Assembly: GCA_000621905.1 (NCBI GenBank)
Contig: JHXB01000013.1
Location: forward strand, 27,593 to 91,592
Origin: Lachnospiraceae bacterium NC2004
GTDB lineage: Bacteria; Bacillota; Clostridia; Lachnospirales; Lachnospiraceae
Reading direction: 5' to 3'
DNA: 64,000 bases
In this document: in pieces, positions 63,398 through 64,000 of the stretch
Position numbering within the stretch: the stretch's first letter is position 1
Layout of the letters: the number at the start of each line of letters is the position of its first letter
Program-made: the position numbers and the translations under genes
Notes under the pieces: model-generated
What the model was told of the DNA's origin: nothing
Database searches by the model: none
Seen by the model: the letters and a program-made list of their open reading frames with translations, nothing else

Positions 63398-64000
63398 GTA
63401 AAGTGTAAAATATAAATGTAGGTTTAGTGGAAAATAAAAATGTAGGTTTCCATAAAGAGTGATATTCTTTCCATGGAGGTGTTATTCATGGATGCTAAAC
63501 TTATCACTCAACTACAAATACTAAAATTGAGCAACATAAAGCCAAACTACGCAGAACTTGCTCGCATATATGGTGTAGACTGGCGTACCGTAAAAAAATA
63601 TTATGACGGGTATGAAGGTAAGCCAATACATCATTCTAAACCCAGTAAGCTCGATAAACATTTGCCACTTATCAAAGAAAAGCTAGCAATTAAAGGATCC
63701 ACTATTCGCGCTGTTTACGAGTTCATTATAGAGGAACGGGATCCTGATATAGGAACCTATTCAAATTTTATAAAATACGTCAAATCTAAAGGTCTACAGC
63801 CTAAGAAGACAACTTCTGGGCATCCTAGATTTGAAACGGAGCCGGGTATACAGGCTCAAGTGGATTGGAAAGAAAATGTTTCTATATCCAACCGATACGG
63901 AGAAATCTTCACCTTTCAGGTGTTTGATTATAAGCTGGGTTATTCTAGATACCCCATCTTCACTTATAAATTATATAAGACTAGACAGGATGTGTTCGAT
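63398..64000 (+). mobile_element. Left end of an IS21-family insertion sequence (cut by window edge)
   Basis: An AT-rich left end beginning about TGTAAAGTGTAAAA carries two copies of AAATGTAGGTTT (ending 63425 and 63449), the repeated transposase-binding sites usual at IS21 ends. The istA-like frame follows. The exact left tip is uncertain because the right end is outside the window. It lies about 90 bp from the GH53 operators. Confidence 0.75.
63488..64000 (+). CDS. istA: IS21-family transposase IstA (5' part)
   Basis: 171 codons open to the window edge, too incomplete to give its length. An N-terminal helix-turn-helix (YAELARIYGVDWRTVKKYY) is followed by a linker (KLDKHLPLIKEKL) and the start of the integrase core: QAQVDWKE carries the first catalytic Asp. 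The ATG at 63488 has GGAGG 8 bases upstream; an in-frame ATG at 63473 overlaps that site. The helper ATPase istB should follow outside the window. The frame is intact as far as seen. Confidence 0.9.
   Translation, partial: MDAKLITQLQILKLSNIKPNYAELARIYGVDWRTVKKYYDGYEGKPIHHSKPSKLDKHLPLIKEKLAIKGSTIRAVYEFIIEERDPDIGTYSNFIKYVKSKGLQPKKTTSGHPRFETEPGIQAQVDWKENVSISNRYGEIFTFQVFDYKLGYSRYPIFTYKLYKTRQDVFD

Overview
The window looks like chromosomal DNA of an AT-rich anaerobic Firmicute, most likely a plant-glycan-degrading gut or rumen Lachnospiraceae (Coprococcus/Butyrivibrio-like). This rests on consensus sigma-A promoters (TTGACA-17-TATAAT types), strong AGGAGG ribosome binding sites, a flavodiiron protein, secreted GH5 and GH53 enzymes with Ig, LRR_5 and Ser-Asp-Ala-rich linkers, and many GGDEF proteins. 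Genus is inference. No rRNA, tRNA, CRISPR array or prophage was seen.

Layout. 1-11 kb: a cytoplasmic GH5 glucanase, two very large helical proteins of unknown function (one in an operon with a secreted CotH-like protein) and malic enzyme. 11-18 kb: bioB-bioY under an evident BirA operator, an amidase, a VUT-family vitamin/queuosine-precursor transporter, NADP isocitrate dehydrogenase and a lipoprotein. 18-22 kb: a BlaI/BlaR1-type pair without the penicillin-sensor domain, and a P-loop ATPase with a striking operator array. 22-31 kb: a 1256-residue surface protein, a YczE-like/cytidylate-kinase-like fusion and two tandem membrane diguanylate cyclases. 31-36 kb: flavodiiron protein, flavin reductase, three zinc-ribbon or membrane proteins and thyA as one probable operon; then azlCD. 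37-43 kb: a 247-bp element with perfect 19-bp inverted ends and two secreted paralogous GH5 glucanases.

43-63 kb is a nearly complete beta-1,4-galactan utilisation locus. A secreted GH53 endo-galactanase with two CBM61-like modules cuts galactan outside; a GanSPQ-type ABC transporter imports oligosaccharides; a second, signal-less GH53 and a GH42 beta-galactosidase finish them in the cytoplasm; galK, galT and galE feed galactose into the Leloir pathway. A LacI-family regulator sits in the middle, and near-identical operators (consensus TGCGCAANCGGTTGCGCA) are visible upstream of the transporter operon, of the regulator and of the secreted GH53, so the regulon can be read from the sequence. 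Embedded in the transporter operon are three genes not explained by the textbook pathway: a 613-residue protein of unrecognised family, a 70-residue zinc-ribbon protein overlapping it, and a fusion of a LacI-like sugar-sensor domain to GGDEF. These are the best candidates for new biology. The window ends inside an IS21-type insertion sequence 180 bp upstream of the secreted GH53 operator.

Other unusual structure: a candidate 124-nt small RNA at 10913-11036, a 32-bp promoter block shared by the two giant helical-protein genes, a 13-bp-stem hairpin just before the cytoplasmic GH53, and a family of dispersed intergenic repeats (GATTCTTCGCTTCG-type), one copy expanded into a 65-bp tandem repeat.
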